From the NCBI GenBank assembly GCA_050633105.1, contig JBOEFW010000015.1, forward strand, positions 1-64,000: a DNA stretch of 64,000 bases, given 5' to 3'. Position numbers and translations under genes: made by a program. The stretch comes from Aureispira sp050633105 (GTDB taxonomy: Bacteria > Bacteroidota > Bacteroidia > Chitinophagales > Saprospiraceae). Below are positions 52,813-62,222 of this stretch, one piece after another. The first letter of the stretch is position 1; each line of letters opens with the position of its first letter. Below the pieces are notes generated by a model that ran no database searches, had not been told where the DNA came from, and saw nothing but the letters and a program-made list of their open reading frames with translations.

Positions 52813-55224
52813 TTATAATTGGGAACAATTCTTAACACAGCGCTGTGCTAGTGCAAATTCATTGGCTGGCAAATTAGGTAGTTCCATCACTCTGTTTAGA
52901 TAAGCCATAGATTGAGTACAATCACTTAACAAACAATAAGCTATTCCAATGTCTAACAACGTTGCTGGGTTATTGGGGAGCAAGTTATTCAAACGTAAAC
53001 GAACATCCAACCATTTCTGTGTTGATCCTATAGAATTGCCGTCATTGGTGGCTAATACTTTATAAGCAGCGCCTAAATACTCCAAGGCTAAGGTATTATC
53101 AGGCTCTAACTCTAAGGCTTGTTGGAGTAAGATAATGGCATTATTAAGACTACTTTGTTGTAACAATAAAACGGCCTTTCCAATAAGCGCATTGGTATAG
53201 TCAGGTTTTAGTTGTAACGCTTGCGAAAACTGTAAATCTGCTTGTTGTATATAAACGTTCCGAAGAGAATCTCCCGTGCCAGGGGCAAAAGCGGATTGAC
53301 TGTAGATGTTGCCTTGTAATTCATGCCCCAACCAAGGCGCTACCATTTGTTGGCTAGCCGCTTGCGCTCGTTGAAAAGCTAAGCCATTTTGTTGTAGACT
53401 GAGGTAATAATTCCCAGCAATGGCATCTTGGTTGATGGCTTCATAGCTGGTGGGCGTATACAATGGATTGATTAACTTACTCAACCAATAGGCGATTCCT
53501 GTACTTGGTACAACAGGTAATGGTGTAAATAAATCAATTCCCCCTTTTGCCTCAAAGCTGTATTGCTCAATAATAGCTTGGTGTTTAGGCAAGTCTTTGA
53601 GATAAACACAAGCGACAGGGTCTGCAAAAACTAAATGATAACGCTCACTTTGTAGTAAATGTTGGTGTAAGGTGCCAAATTGAGGGCGATACAGCACGAC
53701 ATAATCAAATTTCAACGATTGATCTCTTGCATCAAATTCACTAGGAATAGCAGTGACCTTAGCAAAGTTATTAAAAAACTCAGGAGGAAAAATATCCAAG
53801 TCTCGTAAATCAATATAGGTTTTGAATTCGGGTTGTAGACGCCAAAGTAAGTAAGCCGACGTTAGATAATCTGCAAAACAGCGACCTTTGATCCCTTGGC
53901 CTGCAATAAAATTGGCGGCTCCAATAGGATTATGACTAGTGAGTACTTGTAGACCATACTGATCTCTAGTATTGATTTTATCATGGTAATAACCGCTAAC
54001 AATACTACCATAAACAACAACGGTTAAGGCAATGGCTAAGGGATTTACCCAACGTTCCCATGTGTAGCGTTCTATTAAGGTTTGTAAACCCACCGCGAAT
54101 AAAGGCGCAGCGGCAAGGACAAAAAATGGAATGTTTCTATAAGCTGTTGTACTTAAATAGAACAACATAAAAAACAACAAACCATTCCCTAAACCAAAGG
54201 CCTGAACATTCGTTGGCCACCAATGTAAGAGTGCTTTTTTCTGCGCTACCTTTGGGGCAGTTTTTTTTGACTTTTTAGTTGGTAGGGGAGGATTACTCCT
54301 AGAAGACATGAGAAGTGTCTCTTGACGTCGTTTGATAAAAGGAACAGCCAACACCAACAATAAACTGCCTACTAAAAAAATCAAATTAGCATAAGCCTGC
54401 CAATCCCAGTATAAGGCATCAGTAATGCCTGCTAGCTCTGTTGTAAATTGGTTGTCGGAAAGTTGCCCAAAGATATTAAAAGGATGTGCCCACATTTGAG
54501 GCCCTCTTGGATTGACAACAACAGCAACAATTGCTCCTACAACAGCCCCTGTTAGGAGTTTGGGCAGAGGCCGACTCCAAGCTTTGTTTTTAGCATAAAA
54601 ATAATTGACCCAAGAAGCCCCTAGATAAGCTAACATCAACACCACTCCAATCCCAAAGGCCTCGTGAAGGTTGGTCCATAACAATTGTAAAGGAAGGAGC
54701 CACAAAATAGCTTTAGAAGGTTGGTAATAATGTCGCCAAAATAAATACAAATAAGTAGCTGTTAAGAGGTGGCTACTCATTTCTGGGCGACTGATGAGGC
54801 GATAATCAATGGTAACCAACAACAACAAAGCCGTGATAATCCAACCCGCAAACGCTCCCTTTTGAGTACTGTTAGGATGGACTTTTTTGCGAATAAGCCG
54901 TGCCGATTGATAGGTTATGGTGAGTAAAAGTAAGGTAACTATAGCCTGTAAAATAAAGACAAAATGGATACCCATTAACCGCTTACCACCTGCTATAATC
55001 ACTTCAAAAAACCACTTAACATTAATCCACTCAACCCCTTCAAACATATAAGAAAAGGGATCGTTATAGGTGACTTGCCCCTTGGCTAACATCCATTCTC
55101 CCGTGCGATACATCCACCATAAATCAGGTTCACGTAAGGATTTAAAACTTAATGCGATACCAATCAACAAGCAAATTCCCCAAGCGATTTGGAGCCAAAA
55201 AGAGATAGATTTTAAACGATTCAT
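52813..55224 (-). CDS. Polytopic membrane protein with C-terminal TPR repeats
   Basis: An 803-aa protein. Its N-terminal part (about 1-425) has about ten membrane helices arranged like the PMT/GT-C glycosyltransferase fold, although the acidic catalytic DxD-like element of loop 1 is not clear (FKSLREPDLWWMYRTGEWM resembles the family's D-W start of that loop). The middle is a periplasmic domain (about 450-640) and the C-terminal 110 residues read as TPR units (LKPDYTNALIGKAVLLLQQSSLNNAI and LELEPDNTLALEYLGAAYKV). It may build or attach a surface glycan; no substrate is visible. It sits between an MtfA-like peptidase and kdsA, which makes an envelope role likely. Confidence 0.65.
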   Translation of the reverse strand: MNRLKSISFWLQIAWGICLLIGIALSFKSLREPDLWWMYRTGEWMLAKGQVTYNDPFSYMFEGVEWINVKWFFEVIIAGGKRLMGIHFVFILQAIVTLLLLTITYQSARLIRKKVHPNSTQKGAFAGWIITALLLLVTIDYRLISRPEMSSHLLTATYLYLFWRHYYQPSKAILWLLPLQLLWTNLHEAFGIGVVLMLAYLGASWVNYFYAKNKAWSRPLPKLLTGAVVGAIVAVVVNPRGPQMWAHPFNIFGQLSDNQFTTELAGITDALYWDWQAYANLIFLVGSLLLVLAVPFIKRRQETLLMSSRSNPPLPTKKSKKTAPKVAQKKALLHWWPTNVQAFGLGNGLLFFMLFYLSTTAYRNIPFFVLAAAPLFAVGLQTLIERYTWERWVNPLAIALTVVVYGSIVSGYYHDKINTRDQYGLQVLTSHNPIGAANFIAGQGIKGRCFADYLTSAYLLWRLQPEFKTYIDLRDLDIFPPEFFNNFAKVTAIPSEFDARDQSLKFDYVVLYRPQFGTLHQHLLQSERYHLVFADPVACVYLKDLPKHQAIIEQYSFEAKGGIDLFTPLPVVPSTGIAYWLSKLINPLYTPTSYEAINQDAIAGNYYLSLQQNGLAFQRAQAASQQMVAPWLGHELQGNIYSQSAFAPGTGDSLRNVYIQQADLQFSQALQLKPDYTNALIGKAVLLLQQSSLNNAIILLQQALELEPDNTLALEYLGAAYKVLATNDGNSIGSTQKWLDVRLRLNNLLPNNPATLLDIGIAYCLLSDCTQSMAYLNRVMELPNLPANEFALAQRCVKNCSQL

Positions 55225-55269
55225 GCGAGAAAAAAATTGAGGAAGACAAAGGGGATAACAATATTAAAT

Positions 55270-56298
55270 CTAATAACGTGTGCGATTCTTAATACAACAA
55301 TCCTTATACTTTTTACCACTTTTACAAGGACAAGGAGCATTACGTCCTACTTGACGACCTTTATAATTAAGAGTAGAGCGTAGGGCTGTTTGGAAACGAT
55401 TTTTGGTATCTTGATTAAAAACCTTACTAAGCAAACGATACAATTCAGGTTGATCTTTTTCTAAGGATTGAGGATGTTCAAAAAAGTATTCTGCTGCTAC
55501 TGCAAAAAACTCTGTTGGATTGCTGCCGCCATAAGCATCTAAACTGGATTCTCCCGCTCGAATACGTTCTATCTCTTGGTGCATGATCCTAATCCACGGT
55601 TCTACGTATTGGTGTTCTAAGAAGCGCTCTGGCACACCATCGTATTGCCCATCAGAAGCATCCAATAAATGAACAAATTCGTGAATGCCTACATTTTTTT
55701 TATCATTATTGATCTTAAAACCAGCTAAGAGAGCAGGTTTAGATAAAATCATAATGCCCTTCATAATCCCTGTTCCCACCATACCCAAAATGGGGCGCTC
55801 TTTGCCTTCCGTTTCAAAATCCTTATTAAACGCATTAGGGTAAATCAATACCTCTCCTAAGTTTTCATATTCCCATTCTGGGAAACCAAAAACAGGGATA
55901 ACAGCACTGGCAGCGACCAATAGAGAAGTGGTATCATCTATTTCTGTTTTGATCCCTGTGATGTTTTTTTCATGGAGAAAAATCTGTACTTCCGTCTCAA
56001 ACCGAGCTTGCTCTTCTTTGTTTAGCGCTCTATAGAAGGTCACATAGTAGTTTAAAATATCCCGCCATTGAGTAGGAAAAGGTGTTTTGGCAAGTGCTGC
56101 TCGTTCCCTATATTTTTGAGTAAAAACCTGATAGCAACTGTAACAAGCCATTGCCCCTCCGACCAAAAAAATGTAATACAGATTATCGGCTAATTCCTCT
56201 ACACTAAAAATAACCAGCACATAACAACATCCAATGATACTGGTAAAGAAAAGGGCTATAATTTGATTGAGGCGTGCTTTTTTCTGGGATAATTGCAT
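55270..56298 (-). CDS. MtfA-like zinc peptidase with membrane anchor and SEC-C motif
   Basis: A 342-aa protein: two hydrophobic N-terminal segments (about 12-34 and 42-58) precede an MtfA/M90-type metallopeptidase domain with the HEFVH zinc motif at 206-210, in GIHEFVHLLD. At the very end stands a SEC-C zinc motif (APCPCKSGKKYKDCC), which is the SecA-like zinc tail. The ATG at 56298 is preferred to one 15 codons upstream. MtfA cleaves the glucose-system regulator Mlc in enterobacteria; here the substrate is unknown. The SEC-C appendage may anchor it to protein-export or ribosome partners. It heads the minus-strand unit with the TPR membrane protein and kdsA. Confidence 0.85.
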   Translation of the reverse strand: MQLSQKKARLNQIIALFFTSIIGCCYVLVIFSVEELADNLYYIFLVGGAMACYSCYQVFTQKYRERAALAKTPFPTQWRDILNYYVTFYRALNKEEQARFETEVQIFLHEKNITGIKTEIDDTTSLLVAASAVIPVFGFPEWEYENLGEVLIYPNAFNKDFETEGKERPILGMVGTGIMKGIMILSKPALLAGFKINNDKKNVGIHEFVHLLDASDGQYDGVPERFLEHQYVEPWIRIMHQEIERIRAGESSLDAYGGSNPTEFFAVAAEYFFEHPQSLEKDQPELYRLLSKVFNQDTKNRFQTALRSTLNYKGRQVGRNAPCPCKSGKKYKDCCIKNRTRY

Positions 56299-56441
56299 AA
56301 GTTGTATCGTAATGTCAAGGAATGATAGACACTCCTTAAGCAAGATAGTGAAAAATCAATAAAACTGTTGTTTTGCTTTTCCTTTGATTAAAGACACTTA
56401 TCTTAGATGCTAGTTTTGAACGTATAGAATTAATATTAACT

Positions 56442-57713
56442 ATGCTTTATTATCTTTTTCGCTTTTTCTTGTGGATTATGTTTGTGTGTTTTTATAGACG
56501 AGTCTATTACCTCAACTCCAAACATATTCCAAGAAAAGGCACTTCCGTTATTTTTGTTTCCAATCATTCCAATGGGTTTATGGACCCTATTTTGGTAGCG
56601 GCCTTACAATCTCGTCCTGTCTATTTTTGGGTAGGTGCGGGGGAAATTCCAGGCAATTTTATTGGTAAACTAATGGACAAACTCCACAGTATTCCAATAT
56701 ATCGCGCCAAAGAAGGCCGCGATAAAATGCATAAAAACAAAGAAACATTTCGCATTACAAAAGACTACTTGTATACAGGTTGGTCGAGTATGTGGATTGC
56801 TCCAGAAGGACGCTGTAATGTACAGAAACGTTTAGAGCCGATCAAGAAGGGCACTGCTCGTTTAGCGTTTGAAATGATGGAAGAAAAAGATTGGGCTCTT
56901 GATTTGCAAATCTTGCCTACAGGAGTGAATTACACCAACCATGTGCAATTTAGAAGTGAGGTCTATGTGGATTTGGGAGAGCCTTTAAAGGTCTCAGATT
57001 ATAAAGAACAATTCTTAGAGAACAAAGAGACGGCAATTGCCCAGCTGACTCAGGATATAGAACAAGGTATTCGCCAAAAAATGGTGTATATAGAAGAAGA
57101 AAATACAGCATTGACAGAAGCCTTTTTACCTTTGGTTCGCCATAATTTTAAGCGCCCTTTGTGGCCCTTATATTCTACCGACAGACATTTGTGCTCTGGA
57201 GAACAACAGGTGGCTAAACAAATAGAGCAAGCAGAGGCATCAGAAAAAACAACTTGGGCTACTCAATTGAACGCTTATGAAGCGGCTTTGCTTGAAGAAG
57301 GCGTTTCTGATTTTGCAGTGGCTCATAAAAATAAACGCTCCCTATTAGTGCTTTTATTAGGGTTTCCTTTCTGGTTGCTAGGAACCTTATCTGGTTGGAT
57401 CCCTCATTTTATTGCTAGTAAACTGCGAAATAAATTTGTTCCTTTTCCTGCTTTTTCTACCAGCTTTGCTTTTACAGCGGCCTTTTTTGTTTGGATCTTA
57501 TGGGCGATTATTATGACGAGTGCAGGAGCCTTTATTGTGGGTTGGTGGTCCTTGTTATGGCCTACAATCATGGTTTTGTTACAGACTTTTGCTTACCATT
57601 ATACGGACTATGCCAAAGAATGGGGGGCTCTTTTTCGTTTTAATAAGAAGAAAAAAACGATCAAGGAGGCCTTGCAAACACAACGTCGCGCTTTGCCTTT
57701 GATTGGAGTATAA
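56442..57713 (+). CDS. PlsC-like acyltransferase with C-terminal membrane region
   Basis: A 423-aa membrane acyltransferase of the glycerophospholipid acyltransferase superfamily. The catalytic His42/Asp48 lie in NHSNGFMDP: there are five residues between them rather than the usual four, as I recall for the yeast Gat/Sct-type glycerol-3-phosphate acyltransferases. The substrate-binding EGTR-like element reads APEGRC. The last 110 residues add two to three hydrophobic segments (LVLLLGFPFWLLGTLSGW and others). It could acylate glycerol-3-phosphate or a lysophospholipid. Confidence 0.83.
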   Translation: MLYYLFRFFLWIMFVCFYRRVYYLNSKHIPRKGTSVIFVSNHSNGFMDPILVAALQSRPVYFWVGAGEIPGNFIGKLMDKLHSIPIYRAKEGRDKMHKNKETFRITKDYLYTGWSSMWIAPEGRCNVQKRLEPIKKGTARLAFEMMEEKDWALDLQILPTGVNYTNHVQFRSEVYVDLGEPLKVSDYKEQFLENKETAIAQLTQDIEQGIRQKMVYIEEENTALTEAFLPLVRHNFKRPLWPLYSTDRHLCSGEQQVAKQIEQAEASEKTTWATQLNAYEAALLEEGVSDFAVAHKNKRSLLVLLLGFPFWLLGTLSGWIPHFIASKLRNKFVPFPAFSTSFAFTAAFFVWILWAIIMTSAGAFIVGWWSLLWPTIMVLLQTFAYHYTDYAKEWGALFRFNKKKKTIKEALQTQRRALPLIGV

Positions 57714-57758
57714 GCACTTCCCTGTTTCTAATAATTACCACACAAAATTTATAGAACT

Positions 57759-58418
57759 ATGTTTGGATTCTTTAAAAAAAATAAGCCTAGTATTGATTCT
57801 ATTAGTTTTCCTACTTTTGAATGGGAATTGGTGAAAGAGACCAAGGAATTAAAACAATGGTTGCATCCAGAACACCACCAGTCATTGACGGTCAACTTCT
57901 TTGATTTGGCGCCTGATTTACCTACTATAAAAAGGGAAGGAGAATTACGCCAGTTTTTTAGAGCGCAACTAATAGCGGCGAATGGTGGTATTATTGAAGT
58001 GGGTATCAAGCAATTGTCGACCTATTCTTATGTCAAGAATATCTTTAAAATCCCACAAGAACCCTCTGGAATTACTTATTTAGGCTCGCTTATTCTTCCA
58101 TTTAAGAAATATAGTTATGTGGTCAAAATTCAGGCAATAGAAGTAGGCACCACAGGAATGCGAGAAAGTGTTATTATGAATAACTTAATGGCAACAGGTG
58201 CTATTGATATGGGAGAAAATGGTATAGACGGCTGGGCACAAGATCCCTATGAGCCTGCTTTTAAAGAGGGGACTCTAATGAATTTATCAGAGGCAGAAGC
58301 GTACGATGAGCAATTTTCGACACACCCTTTGAGTCAAATCCGCCAAGGATTAAGAACCATAGAAGAGCAATTAGTACTAGGAGAGCAACTGCAAAAAATA
58401 GCCCCTTTTGAGCGATAA
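57759..58418 (+). CDS. Conserved-looking cytosolic protein of unknown function
   Basis: A 219-aa protein without signal peptide or membrane segment. I do not recognise a family. Features: an N terminus with MFGFFKKNK, an LTVNFFDLAPDLP segment, YLGSLILPFKKYSYVVKIQ, and a helical tail with SQIRQGLRTIEEQL. It follows the PlsC-like gene by 45 bases and precedes a strong bidirectional hairpin, so it may be cotranscribed with the acyltransferase. Confidence 0.7.
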   Translation: MFGFFKKNKPSIDSISFPTFEWELVKETKELKQWLHPEHHQSLTVNFFDLAPDLPTIKREGELRQFFRAQLIAANGGIIEVGIKQLSTYSYVKNIFKIPQEPSGITYLGSLILPFKKYSYVVKIQAIEVGTTGMRESVIMNNLMATGAIDMGENGIDGWAQDPYEPAFKEGTLMNLSEAEAYDEQFSTHPLSQIRQGLRTIEEQLVLGEQLQKIAPFER

Positions 58419-58441
58419 AATAGGTGCTTATCAAAAAGAAG

Positions 58442-58478
58442 AATCCCCCATCTTGACACGTGTTCAAGATGGGGGATT
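58442..58478. terminator. Bidirectional hairpin between convergent genes
   Basis: 15-base perfect arms (AATCCCCCATCTTGA / TCAAGATGGGGGATT) around a short loop, between the gene ending at 58418 (plus) and the lysine-rich gene ending at 58498 (minus). The T-runs are weak. Confidence 0.75.
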
Positions 58479-58497
58479 GCAGGATAGGCCTCAAAAA

Positions 58498-58704
58498 TTA
58501 TTTCTTCTTCTTTTTCTTGCTGCTTGATTTTTTCTTGCCTTTTTTAGCTTTGTTTATTTTCTTCTTGTCCTTTTTAGCTTTTTTGGCTTTTTTAGCGGCT
58601 TTAACTTTTGCTTTTACCTTCTTTTCAGCTTTAATGCTTTTAGCTTTGGATTTGCTCAGGCTCTTTTTGTCCTTTTTAGTGTTCTTTTTCTTTTTATTAG
58701 CCAT
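58498..58704 (-). CDS. Lysine-rich histone H1-like mini-protein
   Basis: A 68-aa protein made of 38 lysines (56%), with alanine, serine and few acidic residues (three), no hydrophobic core, and a start (MANKKKKN) on an ATG 34 bases before the next feature. The opposite strand in the same place is a Phe-rich frame that cannot be a protein. The composition resembles the lysine-rich tail proteins (Hc1-like, KID repeats) that compact DNA or bind nucleic acid or phosphate-rich surfaces. A role in nucleoid packing or ribosome/RNA binding is inferred from composition. No family is claimed. Confidence 0.65.
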   Translation of the reverse strand: MANKKKKNTKKDKKSLSKSKAKSIKAEKKVKAKVKAAKKAKKAKKDKKKINKAKKGKKKSSSKKKKKK

Positions 58705-58810
58705 GATAATGGTTATTGAGTGGATGAATTTTTGCTAAGTTAACAATTACTTTACAATAGAGTAATGAAAAACTAACATAGTAGAGATTTTTTTTGATTA
58801 AAAAATAGTC

Positions 58811-58847
58811 AAAAAAATAGCACACTACTCTTAAGAGCAGTGTGCTA
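58811..58847 (-). terminator. Terminator of nadA
   Basis: On the minus strand TAGCACACT pairs with AGTGTGCTA around an inner CTCTTAAGAG, followed by seven Ts; located 24 bases after the nadA stop. Confidence 0.9.
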
Positions 58848-58870
58848 CAGAAGCTAAGTGCTTGATTTAT

Positions 58871-59875
58871 TTAGAGTCCTGCTTTCGCAGAAATCTCTAG
58901 CATACGATCAATACAGCCGCGCCCTTTATCAATAGTTTCTTGCTCTAAGTGAATTTCAGGCAATTCATGCTTCATGCACAAATAGAGTTTTTCCATCGTG
59001 TTGCGCTTCATGTGTGGACATTCGTTACATGCGCAAGTATTGGTTGGAGGAGCAGGGTAGAACGTCTTATTAGGCGATTCTTTTTCCATTTGGTGAATAA
59101 TACCAGGCTCCGTTGCTACGATGAATTCTTCAAATTCGCTTTCTCTTGTATAGCGCAATAGAGAACTGGTAGAACCAATATGATCAGCAATGTCTAATAA
59201 GTGTGCTTCACATTCTGGGTGAGCGATTAATTGTGCTTTAGGATGCTGTATTTGAAGCTTAACAATCTTTTCTTTGCTGAAAATCTCGTGTACCATACAG
59301 GAGCCATTCCACAAAATCATATCTCGCCCTGTTGTTTTATTGAGGTAAGCCCCCAAATTTTTGTCAGGTGCAAAAATGATGGGTTGATCTTTAGGGATGC
59401 TGTCAATGATTTGGCGTGCATTGGTTGAAGTACAACAAACATCCGTCATGGTCTTGAGTGCTGCTGTACAATTGATGTAACTAACAACTACATGATCTGG
59501 ATGTTTCTTTTTGAATTGCTTAAAAACAGGAGCAGGACAAGAATCGGCTAAGGAACAGCCTGCTTTTAAATCTGGTAACAAAACTTTTTTACTAGGATTG
59601 AGCATTTTGGCAGTCTCTGCCATAAAATGAACTCCTGCAAATACAATAATGTCCGCTTCTGTGGTGGCCGCTTGCTGTGCTAGTCCCAGGCTATCTCCGA
59701 CATAATCGGCAATGTCCTGTATCTCTCCCTCTTGGTAATAATGCGCCAAAATGATCGCATTTTTCTCTTTTTTGAGCTGGTTAATTGCTCCTACCAAGTC
59801 TAGCATTGGGTCCACTTCTAAGTCTAAATAACCCTTGGTTTCTAGTGTTGATTTAGCTTGTGTTAAACCTTGCAT
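58871..59875 (-). CDS. nadA: Quinolinate synthase
   Basis: A 334-aa [4Fe-4S] enzyme condensing iminoaspartate with dihydroxyacetone phosphate to quinolinate for NAD synthesis. Cys107 (LKAGCSLADSC), a cysteine in NGSCMVHEIF and the CACNECPHM cluster provide the cluster ligands. HPECEAHLLDIADHIGSTS is the substrate-binding block. Standard length. nadB and nadC are not adjacent. Confidence 0.96.
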   Translation of the reverse strand: MQGLTQAKSTLETKGYLDLEVDPMLDLVGAINQLKKEKNAIILAHYYQEGEIQDIADYVGDSLGLAQQAATTEADIIVFAGVHFMAETAKMLNPSKKVLLPDLKAGCSLADSCPAPVFKQFKKKHPDHVVVSYINCTAALKTMTDVCCTSTNARQIIDSIPKDQPIIFAPDKNLGAYLNKTTGRDMILWNGSCMVHEIFSKEKIVKLQIQHPKAQLIAHPECEAHLLDIADHIGSTSSLLRYTRESEFEEFIVATEPGIIHQMEKESPNKTFYPAPPTNTCACNECPHMKRNTMEKLYLCMKHELPEIHLEQETIDKGRGCIDRMLEISAKAGL

Positions 59876-60024
59876 AACAGTTATGTTTATGAGTATAATC
59901 GAAAAAGTAGACGAAATAATACTGTCGTGCTACTTTGTTTAAAAATAAAACTAAGTTTTGTTTAATAAAGTTCCCTTATGTTAAGGTTTAAGCAAAGTAC
60001 AAAAAAAACTAGTTAGTTGTGGAG

Positions 60025-60612
60025 CTATTTCCACACAAAACGTTTCTTGCGCCATGCTAAGCAAAGTACTTTCTTACCATTCTGTTTAAAATGTAATTTT
60101 TTGCGTTCAAAATGAGGATGTGTTATCCACAAAGGATTCTGATTGTAATAATAATAATCCCAAGTACTAATTTGTAAATCAGGAAATTGTGCTTGGAATT
60201 TTACCAAAAAATCACAAGGCAATACTTCTTTGGTCACCTCTATCCATTTTTCTTCCTCTAAGTGATAAATTCTAAATCCAAAATCACTAGCACGAAGAGC
60301 CTGCGCCATTTTTCCCTCTGAAACTCGAAAATCGTGTTGATCTAAGCGAACTTCTAAAATCCAATTTTGATGCCGTTCATTTAAAAAACAATAGTGATAA
60401 CTCTGTTCTTTTCGCTCATTATTGGTTTGGGGATAAAAACGCGTGAACAACAGGGAGTTGTTATGAATAATATTTTGATTATAAACAGGTCTATTATCCA
60501 TGTTGTTAAGATAAAGCGCAGGATTAATATGCCGAACAGCACAAGATAAATCTTGCGCCTGTCCCACATTAGTGTTCCAGCCTATCAGTATCCAAAACCA
60601 ATATCTTATCAT
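60025..60612 (-). CDS. Exported protein of unknown function
   Basis: A 195-aa protein. I use the ATG at 60612, which opens MIRYWFWILIGWNTNVGQAQ, a reasonable signal peptide; a frame 33 codons longer begins inside the end of the preceding gene. No family is recognised. Aromatic residues are frequent (WDYYYYNQNPLW) and three cysteines are present in the mature part. It lies 56 bases after the KPVIYLYP-type lipoprotein and is likely cotranscribed with it. It may be an envelope or surface protein. Confidence 0.55.
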   Translation of the reverse strand: MIRYWFWILIGWNTNVGQAQDLSCAVRHINPALYLNNMDNRPVYNQNIIHNNSLLFTRFYPQTNNERKEQSYHYCFLNERHQNWILEVRLDQHDFRVSEGKMAQALRASDFGFRIYHLEEEKWIEVTKEVLPCDFLVKFQAQFPDLQISTWDYYYYNQNPLWITHPHFERKKLHFKQNGKKVLCLAWRKKRFVWK

Positions 60613-60668
60613 ATAGGGCCAATATTTAAAAATTAAATAAAAAAACCTAAGCAAAAAATCGTGCTTTT

Positions 60669-61850
60669 TTATTGTAAAAGAGAAAGGTGCTCTTCTTTTT
60701 TTCCACCCCATTCGACGACTGTAAAGCCTTGGCGTTGGCTGGCTTCTAACTGTTGTGTAGGAATAAGAATAGGAGCTGCTAAGGGTTGGTATACCATAAA
60801 AACACGAATAATGGTTTCTGGTTGAGGGGTAATGACCAGTGGCGCTTGTTTTTGGTACGCCGTCGTGGAAAAGTGGATCAAGTTGTAAGGACTGGACTCC
60901 AATTCAGGTAACCAATAAGTAATAAAATCGGTTGCCTCTGTTCGGTTGAGTCCCAGTATTGCTAGTTTCTCATCTAAAAAATCGGCTGTAGCAGCGCCTT
61001 CTACCACAAAGCCCGTTGGAGCTTGGTAGTGATAGTTACTGCTTCCTTCCCAAAATAAGTAGCCATATTCCTTTCCTGTTTGTAGGTCGGTTAAGGTGCC
61101 ATTGGGTTGAGCTTGAACTTTCCAACCAGTTGACAATGGATAAGCAGGGTAACTATGAATTAATTCTCCTTTAAAATCTAGTTGTACAGCGATATCTTGC
61201 TTCGTAGTTGGATAAAGATAAATAACGGGTTTACGAACATTGGGTTCATTGTATATAATGATGTTATTGCGTCCAAAAGATTTCTCATAGAGTCGCCCTA
61301 AATTAGTCCATATCTTGAAGTTTCCTATGCGTATTCCTCTGTAAAATCGTACTTCTATTAAGCGTTGTCCTGTCTTGATATGGGTACCAACCAAAACCCC
61401 TGAAAATAACCGCCCATTGAGGCGCAGCGGTTTTTTTGAATCGTATACTCCTACGTTTTCTTGCTTGGCAAATGGAGAAACAGCTTTAAAACGCAGTGTT
61501 TTTTTATTCTCCTTGGCAAGAAAATCCTTAAATCCTAGGCCTAATTTATGATTAAAAGCTTCTAGAATTGCTGCTTGTTCATTGTCTGAGCAGATGATAT
61601 TATTTTCTTTGGGATCATAAGACCACTTCTTAAAATAGATAGAGCTGTCGTAATCACTCAAGTGTTCTTCATAGGAGGCAAAAAAAGCTTCCTCTTTTTC
61701 CTTATTGGATTTTTGAGAAAATAATTCCTGTTTAGAAGGTGTTTTTCGATTGAGTATAAGGTTGTTAACAGGTGGAACTTCGGTACAAGAAAAAAATAAA
61801 AGTAACAGAAAACTAATCAATGCAAAATTAGAAAATATATTTTTAAACAT
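60669..61850 (-). CDS. KPVIYLYP-type lipoprotein of unknown function
   Basis: A 393-aa lipoprotein with lipobox LFFSC (Cys22). Its middle and end carry a sequence block I recall from many uncharacterised proteins of bacteria and microbial eukaryotes: RKPVIYLYPTTKQDIAVQL, then SYPAYPLSTGWKVQA, GYLFWEGSSNY, and near the end GFTVVEWGGKK. No catalytic residues are obvious. The role cannot be inferred. It is the first gene of a two-gene unit with the exported protein at 60025. Confidence 0.7.
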   Translation of the reverse strand: MFKNIFSNFALISFLLLLFFSCTEVPPVNNLILNRKTPSKQELFSQKSNKEKEEAFFASYEEHLSDYDSSIYFKKWSYDPKENNIICSDNEQAAILEAFNHKLGLGFKDFLAKENKKTLRFKAVSPFAKQENVGVYDSKKPLRLNGRLFSGVLVGTHIKTGQRLIEVRFYRGIRIGNFKIWTNLGRLYEKSFGRNNIIIYNEPNVRKPVIYLYPTTKQDIAVQLDFKGELIHSYPAYPLSTGWKVQAQPNGTLTDLQTGKEYGYLFWEGSSNYHYQAPTGFVVEGAATADFLDEKLAILGLNRTEATDFITYWLPELESSPYNLIHFSTTAYQKQAPLVITPQPETIIRVFMVYQPLAAPILIPTQQLEASQRQGFTVVEWGGKKEEHLSLLQ

Positions 61851-62222
61851 GATTAAGGTGGGGTTTAGGAGAACAGTCTTTAGAGTATATGAAGTGAAAA
61901 TAGAAGAAATTTAGCAATTTTCAATGTTCATTCTACGAAGAAAAGTAAAAGCTTCAACAGAAAAGCTTTGATCATTTTGTGTTTTTGCAAGAAAAAAACT
62001 TGGCAAGATAATGCACTCGCTTATTTACTTTAATAAGTAATTTGTTTTAGATGAAAATATGTAAATGCAATCAATATGAATCACTATCAAGTAGGAGAGC
62101 ATCAATGGAGCGAATTCTTTAAGGAGAATAGTATGTTGCTGTCTAGATGATTTTTCTATAAAGAAGCTTGATGTTAAGAATGTCCCTGAACATTTTTTCT
62201 AACACTCTTGAAGACAACCTAA
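61851..62222. other. Gene-free region
   Basis: No gene is called. A 24-codon frame from 62076 is too short to interpret. The stretch is AT-rich. Confidence 0.4.

Noticed and set aside
58460..58738. Open frame rich in Phe and Leu opposite the lysine-rich gene
   Set aside because: It is the complement of Lys codons (AAA/AAG read as TTT/CTT), so the apparent protein is an artefact.
62076..62150. Short frame MNHYQVGEHQW...
   Set aside because: 24 codons only, with no support from neighbours.
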